DNA of 64,000 nt, from assembly GCF_000688455.1 (NCBI RefSeq), contig NZ_JIAL01000001.1, positions 1,085,001 through 1,149,000 on the forward strand. Direction: 5' to 3'. The notes below the pieces were generated by a model that saw only the letters and a program-made list of their open reading frames with translations, had not been told where the DNA came from and searched no databases. Positions 44,278 to 54,623 of this stretch are shown piece by piece; positions within the stretch are counted from its first letter, which is position 1; the number at the start of each line of letters is the position of its first letter. Source of the stretch: Pseudacidobacterium ailaaui (GTDB lineage: Bacteria > Acidobacteriota > Terriglobia > Terriglobales > Acidobacteriaceae). The translations under genes were made by a program, and so were the position numbers.

Positions 44278-45116
44278 TCCTGCGCTTCCGCACTTGCATA
44301 AGCATAATAGGAAGCATCCTGAAGCACATCTGCAGACTGGTTCAGAACAACACCGAGCAGGCTCTTCTTTTTGAACTCCAGGCTCGCGATTTTTGCCTGA
44401 CGAATAGGCGTGGCCCCTGATTTCACTACAAAAAGCACGCCATCACAAAGATCTGCCAGCACACTTGCATCGGAAAATAAGGCGGCTGGTGGGGTGTCCA
44501 CAATGATCCAGTCAAAGCGCGCACGCAGCTGCTCAAGAAGCCTCCCCATGCGCGAGCTGGAGATCAATTCGCCCGGCTGCTGGATCCGGGTTCCGCAAGG
44601 AATGAAAAAGAAGTTCTCAGGACCGCCGGACTGCAGAATCTCTTCGTGAGAAACTTCACCGTTGAGATATTCAGAAAGTCCCGGAGTATGCGGAGCACCA
44701 AAAAACGATGCCAAAGTCCCTCTGCGAAGGTCGCAGTCGACAAGCACAACACGACGCTCACGCTGCAAGGCAAAGACATGGGCCAGATTTGCGGCCGTGA
44801 AACTCTTTCCTTCTCCGGCCATCGCACTGGAGATGAGCAGCGCCGACAGTCTGCGCTGCTCTCGTAGCTGATATAAACGCGAGCGGAGCGTTCGTAATTG
44901 TTCCTTCCCAAGGGAATCCGCAGTGTCAAAAAACGGCATCTTTGCCTTATCAGGTGACCACACATGCTGCACAGGAACTGCAAGTGCAGCCGGTGGTTCT
45001 ACAGGTTCTTCGGCCCGGCGAGGACCGACCATCTCTTCCAGCATCGATATGCCTGTTCGCCCACTGCTCTGCTTTTCCTTCTGCGCCTTCTGTAGTGCTT
45101 CATATATCCGGCTCAT
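44274..45116 (-). CDS. CpsD/CapB-type tyrosine kinase (BY-kinase) ATPase
   Basis: A 280-residue cytoplasmic ATPase. Walker A reads SAMAGEGKSFTAANLA, Walker A' is VVLVDCDLRRGTL and Walker B is WIIVDTPP. The tail is short (DASYYAYASAEAQE), with three Tyr rather than a long Tyr-rich cluster, so autophosphorylation sites are few. It would partner with the Wzz-like protein to control EPS chain length and export. The N-terminus (MSRIYEALQKAQKEK) is the normal start for this exosortase-type EPS class. Confidence 0.87.
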   Translation of the reverse strand: MSRIYEALQKAQKEKQSSGRTGISMLEEMVGPRRAEEPVEPPAALAVPVQHVWSPDKAKMPFFDTADSLGKEQLRTLRSRLYQLREQRRLSALLISSAMAGEGKSFTAANLAHVFALQRERRVVLVDCDLRRGTLASFFGAPHTPGLSEYLNGEVSHEEILQSGGPENFFFIPCGTRIQQPGELISSSRMGRLLEQLRARFDWIIVDTPPAALFSDASVLADLCDGVLFVVKSGATPIRQAKIASLEFKKKSLLGVVLNQSADVLQDASYYAYASAEAQE

Positions 45117-45134
45117 TTCAGATCCTCTTCCCTC

Positions 45135-45965
45135 TCATACACTGGCCAGGTTCTGGGCAGCATAGTGATACTCCCGTGCAATGACTTCGATTGTTTCCGG
45201 AGCAATGGTCGTCTTGTTTTCACAAAACGCGTGAATCAGCGCCTGTTCACAGAGCACATTGATGACTCGCGCAATGCCTCCCGAGATTTCGTGAATGCAG
45301 GCAATGGCCTCCGCAGAGAAGATATCTCGACGTTCGGCCCCGGCAATATGAAGCCGTTGTTCAATGTATTCCTTCGTCTGCTCCGCAGAAAACGCTCCTG
45401 TCCGGCAACGCAGGGTAATCCGCTGCCGAAGCTGGCGCAACGAGGGTTGTGCTAGCAAAGCATCGAGCTCCGGTTGCCCACTGAGAACAATCTGCAACAA
45501 CTTTTCGGTGGGAGTTTCCAGGTTTGTAAGCAGACGAAGTTCTTCAAGCACATCCGCGGAAAGCTGTTGTGCTTCGTCAACAACAAGCACTACAGGTTGT
45601 CCTTCGCGGTGCTTCTCCAGCAGCCAATCAGTCAGCCGCAACAGACGACGGCTCTTGATCGTCGACGGGCAGCGCACGTGAAAATCCGCAAGAATAAAAT
45701 CCAAAAGCTCTTCCGGGCGCAGGCGCGGGTTATAGACAAAAGCTGTCGCAGCATTCTGTGCTCGCAGCCATTGCATGAAAATGTTCAGAATCGTGGTCTT
45801 CCCTGTTCCCACGTCTCCAGTGAGGACAATGAAACCTTTGCGATGGTTGACACCATACGACAGTGTCGCGAGAGCCTCAAGAACCTGGTTCGTTGTATAC
45901 AGAAAGCTTGGATCGGGGCTCACGCTGAAAGGCGCCGTCTTCAACTTGAAATGTTTTTCATACAT
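45135..45965 (-). CDS. ExeA-like AAA secretion ATPase (EPS/exosortase-locus type)
   Basis: A 276-residue protein beginning MYEKHFKLKTAPFSVSPDP, the start of the 'putative secretion ATPase' class found in exosortase-type EPS loci. Walker A is TGDVGTGKTTI and Walker B is VVLVVDEAQQLSA. The C-terminal lid ends with a helix-rich segment and no transmembrane part. It is placed between the Wzz-like and CpsD-like genes (gaps of 23 and 18 bases) in the export operon. Role: probable energy or assembly factor for EPS export. Confidence 0.85.
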   Translation of the reverse strand: MYEKHFKLKTAPFSVSPDPSFLYTTNQVLEALATLSYGVNHRKGFIVLTGDVGTGKTTILNIFMQWLRAQNAATAFVYNPRLRPEELLDFILADFHVRCPSTIKSRRLLRLTDWLLEKHREGQPVVLVVDEAQQLSADVLEELRLLTNLETPTEKLLQIVLSGQPELDALLAQPSLRQLRQRITLRCRTGAFSAEQTKEYIEQRLHIAGAERRDIFSAEAIACIHEISGGIARVINVLCEQALIHAFCENKTTIAPETIEVIAREYHYAAQNLASV

Positions 45966-45988
45966 AAATATTCAGTCGCCTTTGTCTG

Positions 45989-47434
45989 CTACCTTTCAGA
46001 AAAGTCCGGCAAGCTTACAAGAGTCATCAGATCAAGGTGCTTGTGGATGTCCTCTTCTGTCCGGAGAAAGCGCTCTTTCATTTCCAGCATCGCCGCCAAC
46101 GCCGCCCCCAAGAAGAACCCGGCTGCAAGACCTGCCAGAGAGCACTTCAAACGATTGGGCGAACTCGGACTGGCCGGGAGATCCGGGGGATCCATCACGC
46201 GGAATTGTTCTCCTTCTCTGCGAAGCTCCAGATCTGTTGCCATTTCAGCCTGTGTCTTTTTGTTCAGTAGTTCGTTGTAAAACTGCAATGCGCTTTCATA
46301 ATCACGTGTAAGTGATTTGTATTGCTCTTCCACCACAGGACTCAACTGCACGCGCGACTGCATATTGCGGATCTCGCTTTCCAACCTGGCCTGTTCGGCC
46401 CGCTTCAATCGCACAGCTTCATCCATTCCCCGCAGCGCGACGCGCATCTGTGCCACTTCGGGCGTATCCGGGACACTAGGCGCCTTGGTGGAATCATTGC
46501 CTGCATTTTTCCGTGCCGCAGCCAGTTGCTGCGTCAACGTCTGGATCTGCGCTTTGGTCCGGACCACGTCGGGATATTCCGGCGTATAACGCGCTTCAAG
46601 AGTGGCGAGCTGCATCCGCAGATTACTCAGCTCCCGCTCTAGATCCACTGGGCTGTCGGCACCTTTCTGGGACGCCTGCAAACTCGTCAAAGCCTGCGAG
46701 AGCAATGCTTCCTGAGACGCTTTTTGCTGCTGCGCCTGAGCCAGCTCCTGATTGACCGCATCCAGTTGTGAGCTCAAGGTGGAAAGCATCTGAAGGTTCC
46801 GGTCTTCGTCCGTGGGCAGCTGTCCTAGATATCTGCTTTTGAATGCGGCCAGCTTTGCATCATAGTCGTCCAGCTTGTGTTTTGCGTCATCAAGCTGGCC
46901 GGCAAGAAATGTGGTCGTATCCTCAGCACGCTGTGCGCGCACTTTCAGGTTTTCCGCCATAAACATAGAGAGAATTTCAGCACAGACTGCGCGTGCCACT
47001 GCTGGATGATCTGCACTGACGTCAATATAGAACCCTCGCAACACACTCGACCCATCCGGACGAAGCGGTGTAACGCTGATGGCTTTCCGCAGACGTTCTA
47101 CCAGCTCTTCCATGGGGACGCGGCTCTCATCTGCCTTATACAGACCAAAACGACGGATAATCGGCTCCAGATTCGAGCGGCTCAGAATCTGGTCGCGCAT
47201 CGTCATCAGCCGCATCTCAAGCTGGTCTGTCACCACAGGAGCCACAATGGTATCTGGTACCTTCTGCTGCTCAACCAGAACAAAAGTCTGAGAGGTATAA
47301 ACAGGCTTGATGCCAAAGGAAACCAGAAATCCGATGATGGGACCAAACACCAGAGGGACCAGCACCCACCACAGCCTTCGTTTTAAAATGGCCAGAACGT
47401 CCTGAAAAGTAAACTGTGCGCCTTGTTCTTCCAT
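45989..47434 (-). CDS. Wzz/GumC-type polysaccharide chain-length regulator
   Basis: A 481-residue protein: an N-terminal helix after FQDVLAILKRRLWWVLVPLV, a long coiled-coil periplasmic middle (about 150-400, many QLxxAQ and LExEIRNMQ heptads), and a second helix near 440 (LAGLAAGFFLGAALAAML), then a short cytoplasmic end. No kinase domain is fused; that activity is in the CpsD gene downstream. I chose 47434 because AAGGA lies next to it and the first helix follows; the frame runs upstream to 47539 into the barrel gene. It sets EPS chain length with Wza. Confidence 0.88.
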   Translation of the reverse strand: MEEQGAQFTFQDVLAILKRRLWWVLVPLVFGPIIGFLVSFGIKPVYTSQTFVLVEQQKVPDTIVAPVVTDQLEMRLMTMRDQILSRSNLEPIIRRFGLYKADESRVPMEELVERLRKAISVTPLRPDGSSVLRGFYIDVSADHPAVARAVCAEILSMFMAENLKVRAQRAEDTTTFLAGQLDDAKHKLDDYDAKLAAFKSRYLGQLPTDEDRNLQMLSTLSSQLDAVNQELAQAQQQKASQEALLSQALTSLQASQKGADSPVDLERELSNLRMQLATLEARYTPEYPDVVRTKAQIQTLTQQLAAARKNAGNDSTKAPSVPDTPEVAQMRVALRGMDEAVRLKRAEQARLESEIRNMQSRVQLSPVVEEQYKSLTRDYESALQFYNELLNKKTQAEMATDLELRREGEQFRVMDPPDLPASPSSPNRLKCSLAGLAAGFFLGAALAAMLEMKERFLRTEEDIHKHLDLMTLVSLPDFSER

Positions 47435-47448
47435 TTCCTTGTCCTGCC

Positions 47449-48861
47449 TTAATAAATTCCAATCGGATCGTGGCTCCAGACAAACCCAATTCCAAAAACA
47501 TGCCGAATACCGCTTACGGCGCAGGTTGTGGCCGCGCATCCGGACGAGGTCTGGTTCTGAAGGTTATAGCTGAAGAAGATATCCCGGTTGCGGCCCGCAT
47601 GTCGCGTTGCAGTCACACCAAGATACTGCGCGTCGTAGCGCTGCGCAGAGATGATCGCGGTGTTCCGCGCGTAGCCAAAGATCATGTTCGCATCCCAGTT
47701 ACGCCAGAAACCATAATCCAACCCGCCCTGCACACTGTTGGTATAGGCCCCAAAGAGCACTCCCGACCCACCCGTCAGGCTACGGATGACCGAAGCATGG
47801 AGTCCAACCTGCTTCATCTGCCAATCCAGGGTTCCCCGTGCCTGCCATCCCAGCTGGTTATTGTTGTCCGCAGGCCGTCCATCAGAAATGTATTGAGGTC
47901 CCGCCCCAACCGAGGCTGCAATCCGTCCTGTAATCCTGCGGCCATACAACACTCCGAAGTAGTTGTTCGTTAGCGATTGGCTGGTCCCGGAAAAGGTGAA
48001 GTTGGAATAGCCATACTCCAGTGCGATCGAGTCATAAGGCGTGAGCGCCCGGTTTACACCAAAAACAAGTCCTTCCTGTGCCGTGTCAATCAGCCCGCTT
48101 TGCGTAAAATGAAGCAGTCCATAAAAGCCGGTCATGGTGAAGGTGTAAAGCCCATCCGGCCGGTAATCTGCCTCGCCTAAGATCGTATTGCTGATGCGAC
48201 CAGAGCGCAGTGTGAGAATGCTTTGATTGGGCACCAGGTCTGGCTGCAATGCTGTCGACTCAAGCTGAATATTGCCAATTCCGCCCCACGCGCTCGTGGT
48301 TGTAATCACTGAGCCGAGCCCTTCCATTCCGGTTGCGCCAAAATTGGCCCCCTGCGAATATTGCGTCTCATTGTCCATCAGCAGGTCCCACGCGTGCGAC
48401 CGGAACTGCTTGGAAATCGAAAGTGCATGAGCATTGGTAAACTGCTGCAGCCCTTGGATCTGTGCCTGTGTATCAAAACGCACGGCTCCCGCGTAACGAA
48501 TGCTTGCATCTCTGCCCAGATACTGAATCAATTGCAGGTCGCCATTCAGGCTTGTGTATCCGCGGTAATGACTTTGCGGTGTCATGTATGGATTGGAATC
48601 GAGAATCTGTGCGACACGAAAATCGGGGACCCAGAAGCTATGTTGCGGACCACGCACTCCGATCCCCATGACCTGTCCACTGGTCAAAGGATGATCATCG
48701 GGAGTCATGTCCGCAGGCTCTTCATCTGCGTTTTGCTGCACCGTCAGCACGCTGCCGTCCTCCTGCCCTGACGTCGGCTCTTCCTGCACCTGGGCCACCA
48801 GAGCAGTCGCAATCAGGAACAACCAAAGCACGAAAGGAACCCTGTAAAGAAAGTTCTTCAT
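47449..48861 (-). CDS. Outer-membrane beta-barrel protein of the EPS operon
   Basis: A 470-residue exported protein. The signal peptide ends around residue 23 (FLIATALVAQ), then an acidic linker. From about 70 on there are alternating amphipathic strands of the barrel type, and the C-terminus GIGFVWSHDPIGIY ends in an aromatic residue. It resembles the PEP-CTERM/EPS-associated outer-membrane proteins by position and style, not by a strong motif. It lies between wza-like and wzz-like genes (gaps 7 and 14 bases), so it may form an export pore. Confidence 0.72.
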   Translation of the reverse strand: MKNFLYRVPFVLWLFLIATALVAQVQEEPTSGQEDGSVLTVQQNADEEPADMTPDDHPLTSGQVMGIGVRGPQHSFWVPDFRVAQILDSNPYMTPQSHYRGYTSLNGDLQLIQYLGRDASIRYAGAVRFDTQAQIQGLQQFTNAHALSISKQFRSHAWDLLMDNETQYSQGANFGATGMEGLGSVITTTSAWGGIGNIQLESTALQPDLVPNQSILTLRSGRISNTILGEADYRPDGLYTFTMTGFYGLLHFTQSGLIDTAQEGLVFGVNRALTPYDSIALEYGYSNFTFSGTSQSLTNNYFGVLYGRRITGRIAASVGAGPQYISDGRPADNNNQLGWQARGTLDWQMKQVGLHASVIRSLTGGSGVLFGAYTNSVQGGLDYGFWRNWDANMIFGYARNTAIISAQRYDAQYLGVTATRHAGRNRDIFFSYNLQNQTSSGCAATTCAVSGIRHVFGIGFVWSHDPIGIY

Positions 48862-48868
48862 AGTAGCC

Positions 48869-49474
48869 TCACGGAACGACGACTGTGTCCCCCGGCTTCA
48901 GCAATACATTCTGTTCCACATTCTTGCCTTTGATGACCGAGTCGTAGTTGAATGGCAGTTTCTGCTCCTGTCCGTTTTCGCTGCGCAGGACATAGATTTT
49001 TTTGCGATTGGCAAATGGCGCCAGCCCACCCGCGGCGGAAAGGGCCTGAAGCACTGTCATGTTGGCCTGAAGGCGAACCATGCCTTGGTGATTGACCAGA
49101 CCCATAATGTAGGCCTTACGGCTGTTCATTTGTGTAACAATGACGGTAACACTTGGATCTGTAATAAACTTCTTGACCTTTTCACTTACATCCGCAGCTA
49201 ACTGGGACGGAGTCAACCCCGCCGCCTGAACATCATTCAACAGGGGCAGCGATATTTTTCCGTCCGAGCGCACCGGGACTGTCGCGGAGAGTTCAGGCTC
49301 CTTCCACACCGTCACGGCAAGTACATCATCGGCACCAATGACATAGGCCGGATCTGCAGCATCGTTCACAACCTTGTGTGCGCCAGCCTGCACATCCGGC
49401 GCGGCTTTGTTTACAAACGTCTGTGCTGGCGCCGTCCCTATCAAAATCAACAAAAGCGCAGCATATGGTTTCAT
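48869..49474 (-). CDS. Wza-like polysaccharide export protein
   Basis: A 201-residue protein: signal peptide (MKPYAALLLILIGTAPAQT), polysaccharide export domain (YVIGADDVLAVTVWKEPELS then VRSDGKISLPLLNDV), then a SLBB domain (RKAYIMGLVNHQGMVRL). It lacks a lipobox Cys, unlike Escherichia Wza, and is much shorter (Wza 379), so a partner such as the next barrel gene probably forms the channel. I chose 49474 because of GGAGG six bases upstream and the signal peptide; 49516 is open but starts in the leader. First gene of the export operon, with a perfect sigma-54 promoter upstream. Confidence 0.9.
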   Translation of the reverse strand: MKPYAALLLILIGTAPAQTFVNKAAPDVQAGAHKVVNDAADPAYVIGADDVLAVTVWKEPELSATVPVRSDGKISLPLLNDVQAAGLTPSQLAADVSEKVKKFITDPSVTVIVTQMNSRKAYIMGLVNHQGMVRLQANMTVLQALSAAGGLAPFANRKKIYVLRSENGQEQKLPFNYDSVIKGKNVEQNVLLKPGDTVVVP

Positions 49475-49528
49475 GATGACCTCCCCCGACAACCGTACAG
49501 ACACGCGGGCCCGCACACCATAGACCTT

Positions 49529-49543
49529 GCAAAAGGCGTGCCA
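49529..49543 (-). promoter_or_regulatory. Perfect sigma-54 promoter of the EPS export operon
   Basis: The minus strand reads TGGCACGCCTTTTGC, identical to TGGCACG-N4-TTGC. The predicted start near 49517 gives a 43-base leader to the ATG at 49474. Upstream a 6-base inverted repeat CGCACA-N10-TGTGCG (49655-49676) may be an activator site. Confidence 0.85.
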
Positions 49544-49561
49544 TCTTGTGCTGCGCTCATC

Positions 49562-49585
49562 AAAACCTTTACTTTTTAAGGTTTT
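49562..49585. other. Inverted repeat upstream of the EPS export promoter
   Basis: AAAACCTT and AAGGTTTT (49562-49569, 49578-49585) with eight bases between. It lies between ligA and the sigma-54 promoter and could be a weak ligA terminator on the minus strand (four-base U end) or an operator. Confidence 0.35.
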
Positions 49586-49749
49586 GCGACCAAATTTCCA
49601 TCCTTAGAACAAGATAGGAGCGTTTTCTCACCGGGTGCGGGGCCGGCACCTGCACGCACATTGTGGCCTTTGTGCGCTTACAAAGACAAGCTGCCTCTTG
49701 CGGAAAGCAGAAAAGGAAATCTTTTTCCCACCTTCCGGCAGGACATTTC

Positions 49750-51804
<2,055 letters not shown>

Positions 51805-51831
51805 TCATCCTGCGTCACGGGAGGAGCTGAC

Positions 51832-52908
51832 TTGCTATCATCCTTCCAGATGGATCCCGTCACCCACTTGCTTACTGGTGCTGTTCTCGGTCGTGCAGGA
51901 TTGAACCGCAAGGCCGCCTATACCACTTTGGCCATGACACTTGCCGCTGAAGCCCCGGATCTCGATGTGCTGTGGGGCCTCCGAGGTCCTGTGGCCGGCT
52001 TTGAACATCATCGAGGCATCACGCACACTCTGCTGGCTGCGCCTTTCATTGCACTGGTCACCGTGGCCGTGGTCTGGCTTGTCCACCGCTGTCGGAAAAA
52101 GCCGCCGCTCGCTCCCGTACGCTGGGCCCTTTTGTGGTTTTTTGCTTTTCTTGCCGACCTCAGCCACTTGTTGCTCGATTTCACCAACAACTACGGTCTG
52201 CGCCCCTTTTTCCCCTTTTCGCCACGCTGGTATTCATGGGACATCGTCTTCATCGTCGAACCGCTGATGCTGGCTGTGCTGGTCCTCGCCCTCCTCATGC
52301 CATGGATCTTCGGCCTGACCGATCGTGAGATTGGTGCCAGACGCAATCCCTTCCGCGGACGAGGATGGGCCATTACAGCTCTGTTGTTGATCGCATTCCT
52401 CTACGGATTACGCCACGTCGAGCACCAGCGTGCCATGGACCTGGCCCGCAGTGCAGAAATAAACGCCGGTCCTCTCCTTCGCGTCGCCGCTGAACCTTAT
52501 CCTGTCAATCCCTTTCATTGGTATGCCATTCTCGAAACAAAAACTACATACCAAACCATAATAGTAGATACGCATCTTGATGATGCAGATGCAGATTCCG
52601 GACAGACCATCTACAAACCAGCGGTCACCCCGTTGATTACCGCAGCAAAACAGTCGTGGCTTGGCCAGGTTTATCTTGATTGGTCAAAGTTTCCAGTGAT
52701 TGAAGACAAAGGTCCCATCACGCCGCCCGGATACGACGTAGACCCAGCACAGCCCGATTGGCACACCGTGCAGTTTCGCGATCTGCGCTTCGGCTATCCT
52801 GTGCTGTCTTTCAAAGCCAATGACTCTGTTCTTTCCGGATGGGTCTATGTTGGCCCTCAGATGGAAATTGAAGGTATGTTCATGAGTGGAAAAGAACAAA
52901 AGAATTGA
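51832..52908 (+). CDS. Membrane-bound metal-dependent hydrolase (YdjM/DUF457-like)
   Basis: A 358-residue protein with about six membrane helices in the first 200 residues. It has the family motifs MDPVTHLLTGAVLG, APDLDVLW, HHRGITHTLL and DLSHLLLDF, whose His/Asp residues may bind metal. I chose a TTG start at 51832: GGGAGGAG (51819-51826) lies five bases before it, while the next in-frame ATG (51850) has that sequence 23 bases away. The soluble C-terminal 150 residues have no known motif. The substrate is unknown; relatives in bacteria are inner-membrane hydrolases linked to stress or LexA control. Confidence 0.83.
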   Translation: MLSSFQMDPVTHLLTGAVLGRAGLNRKAAYTTLAMTLAAEAPDLDVLWGLRGPVAGFEHHRGITHTLLAAPFIALVTVAVVWLVHRCRKKPPLAPVRWALLWFFAFLADLSHLLLDFTNNYGLRPFFPFSPRWYSWDIVFIVEPLMLAVLVLALLMPWIFGLTDREIGARRNPFRGRGWAITALLLIAFLYGLRHVEHQRAMDLARSAEINAGPLLRVAAEPYPVNPFHWYAILETKTTYQTIIVDTHLDDADADSGQTIYKPAVTPLITAAKQSWLGQVYLDWSKFPVIEDKGPITPPGYDVDPAQPDWHTVQFRDLRFGYPVLSFKANDSVLSGWVYVGPQMEIEGMFMSGKEQKN

Positions 52909-52955
52909 ACCGACTCTCGAAAGTCCGCATACCTTTCACATGGCCCGCCTGGAGA

Positions 52956-52993
52956 CAATGCTCTGGCAAGCAATCCCTCTTGCCAGAGCATTG
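52956..52993. terminator. Bidirectional stem-loop between convergent genes
   Basis: A perfect 15-base stem CAATGCTCTGGCAAG / CTTGCCAGAGCATTG with an eight-base loop, placed between the hydrolase and the aldehyde dehydrogenase genes that point at each other. There is no U run on either side, so it may stop transcription weakly or stabilise both mRNA ends. Confidence 0.72.
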
Positions 52994-53001
52994 AAAGTCA
53001 A

Positions 53002-54501
53002 TTACAGTGCCGTCACCACAGACTTTACTTCGGTATAGTTGTTCAGCACTTCGGCACCCATCTCACGTCCCCATCCGGATTGCTTGTACCCGCCAAAAGG
53101 CAAGGCTGCGTCAAAGACATTATGACAATTGATCCAGACCGTTCCTGAACGGATTCGCTTTGCCATTTTATTCGCTATTGAAATGTCGCGCGTCCATACA
53201 CTCGCAGCGAGTCCATATATCGAATCGTTGGCCTCACGTGCGATGCGGTCCAGGTCTGCATCGGAAAAGGGCACTGCGCAAACGACCGGCCCAAAGATCT
53301 CTTCACGTACGACTTTCATTTCCGGCGTGGTGCGCGTCAATACAGTAGGCTGCACAAAATACCCGCGGTCAGCGGCCTTCTTTCCGCCTACCTCCACCTT
53401 TGCGCCCTCCTTCACTCCGGATTCGATATATCCGGTCACACGCTGGAACTGTTCTTCTGAAACCAGAGGTCCCATCTCCGTCTGCGGATCAAGACCGCTG
53501 CCTACACGGATTTTGGCAGCTATATTTGATACACCTTCCACCACCTTTTCAAAAACATCCTTGTGGGCAAACAGGCGTGACCCGGCACAGCAGCATTGTC
53601 CATGATTAAAGAAGATGGCCGATGCCGTCCCGGGAATCGCCCGGTCCAGGTCCGCATCTGGAAAAACAATGGCGGGAGACTTTCCTCCCAGCTCCAGCGT
53701 GACCTTCTTCAGATTGCCAGCTGCTGCCTTCACAATAAGCTTTCCGACCTCTGTCGATCCGGTAAAGGCCACCTTGTCTACAAGCGGATGTGCCGCAAGA
53801 GGGGCGCCCGCACCCTCTCCGAAACCCGTAAGCACATTCACGACTCCTTCCGGAAAACCTGCTTCATGAATCAGCTCGGCCAGACGCAAACCGGAAAGCG
53901 GCGTCTGCTCGGCCAGCTTTAACACGATCGTACATCCGGCTGCCAGCGCCGGACCGAGTTTCCAGGCTGCCATCAGCAGGGGAAAGTTCCAGGGAATGAT
54001 CTGCGCAACTACCCCAATTGGCTCCCGAAGGGTGTATGCCAGAAATTCTCCAGGAAAGGAAATCGGAAAAGTATGCCCCATGATTTTTGTGGCCCAACCT
54101 GCCATATAACGGAAAAGGTCCACCGCCAGGGGCACGTCTGCAGCGCGTGCCACAGAAAGCGGCTTGCCGTTGTCCATGGATTCAATTTCCGCAAATTCTT
54201 CAAGGTTTTGTTCGAGCAGGTCCGCCAGCTTCCAGATGAGACGCCCGCGCTCGGAGGCCGACATCCTGGCCCAGGGCCCTTCATCAAAAGCGCGGCGCGC
54301 TGCATGCACCGCTTGGTCTACATCTTGACTTTCCGCTTCCGGGACATGCGCAATGATTTCTCCCGTTGCCGGGTTGTAGACAGGAAAAGTCTTACCAGAC
54401 GCGGCTTGAACAAACTTTCCGTCTACATACATACGGTGTTTTTGTGCAATGAAGTCAGCAGCTTTCTTATCGAGACGAGGATCGAGAGCGATGGTTGCCA
54501 T
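53002..54501 (-). CDS. NAD(P)-dependent aldehyde dehydrogenase
   Basis: A 499-residue enzyme with the ALDH motifs: the catalytic Glu region VTLELGGKSPAIV (about 270), the active-site Cys in NHGQCCCAGSR (about 305) and EEIFGPVVCAVPF. Length as usual for class 1/2 ALDHs (about 500). The start at 54501 has AAGGAG seven bases upstream; an open frame to 54588 is less likely. It oxidises an aldehyde to a carboxylate; the substrate cannot be told. Confidence 0.94.
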   Translation of the reverse strand: MATIALDPRLDKKAADFIAQKHRMYVDGKFVQAASGKTFPVYNPATGEIIAHVPEAESQDVDQAVHAARRAFDEGPWARMSASERGRLIWKLADLLEQNLEEFAEIESMDNGKPLSVARAADVPLAVDLFRYMAGWATKIMGHTFPISFPGEFLAYTLREPIGVVAQIIPWNFPLLMAAWKLGPALAAGCTIVLKLAEQTPLSGLRLAELIHEAGFPEGVVNVLTGFGEGAGAPLAAHPLVDKVAFTGSTEVGKLIVKAAAGNLKKVTLELGGKSPAIVFPDADLDRAIPGTASAIFFNHGQCCCAGSRLFAHKDVFEKVVEGVSNIAAKIRVGSGLDPQTEMGPLVSEEQFQRVTGYIESGVKEGAKVEVGGKKAADRGYFVQPTVLTRTTPEMKVVREEIFGPVVCAVPFSDADLDRIAREANDSIYGLAASVWTRDISIANKMAKRIRSGTVWINCHNVFDAALPFGGYKQSGWGREMGAEVLNNYTEVKSVVTAL

Positions 54502-54623
54502 AAGAATGCTCCTTAGAGCGGTCGGCCGGGATTCTGGCTTGCTGTTTGAGAGAGAATTTTGGGGCCGAAACCGCACCGCGCAACACAATACACCCGCACA
54601 CTGAGAATAGGAAAGAGCGCAGC

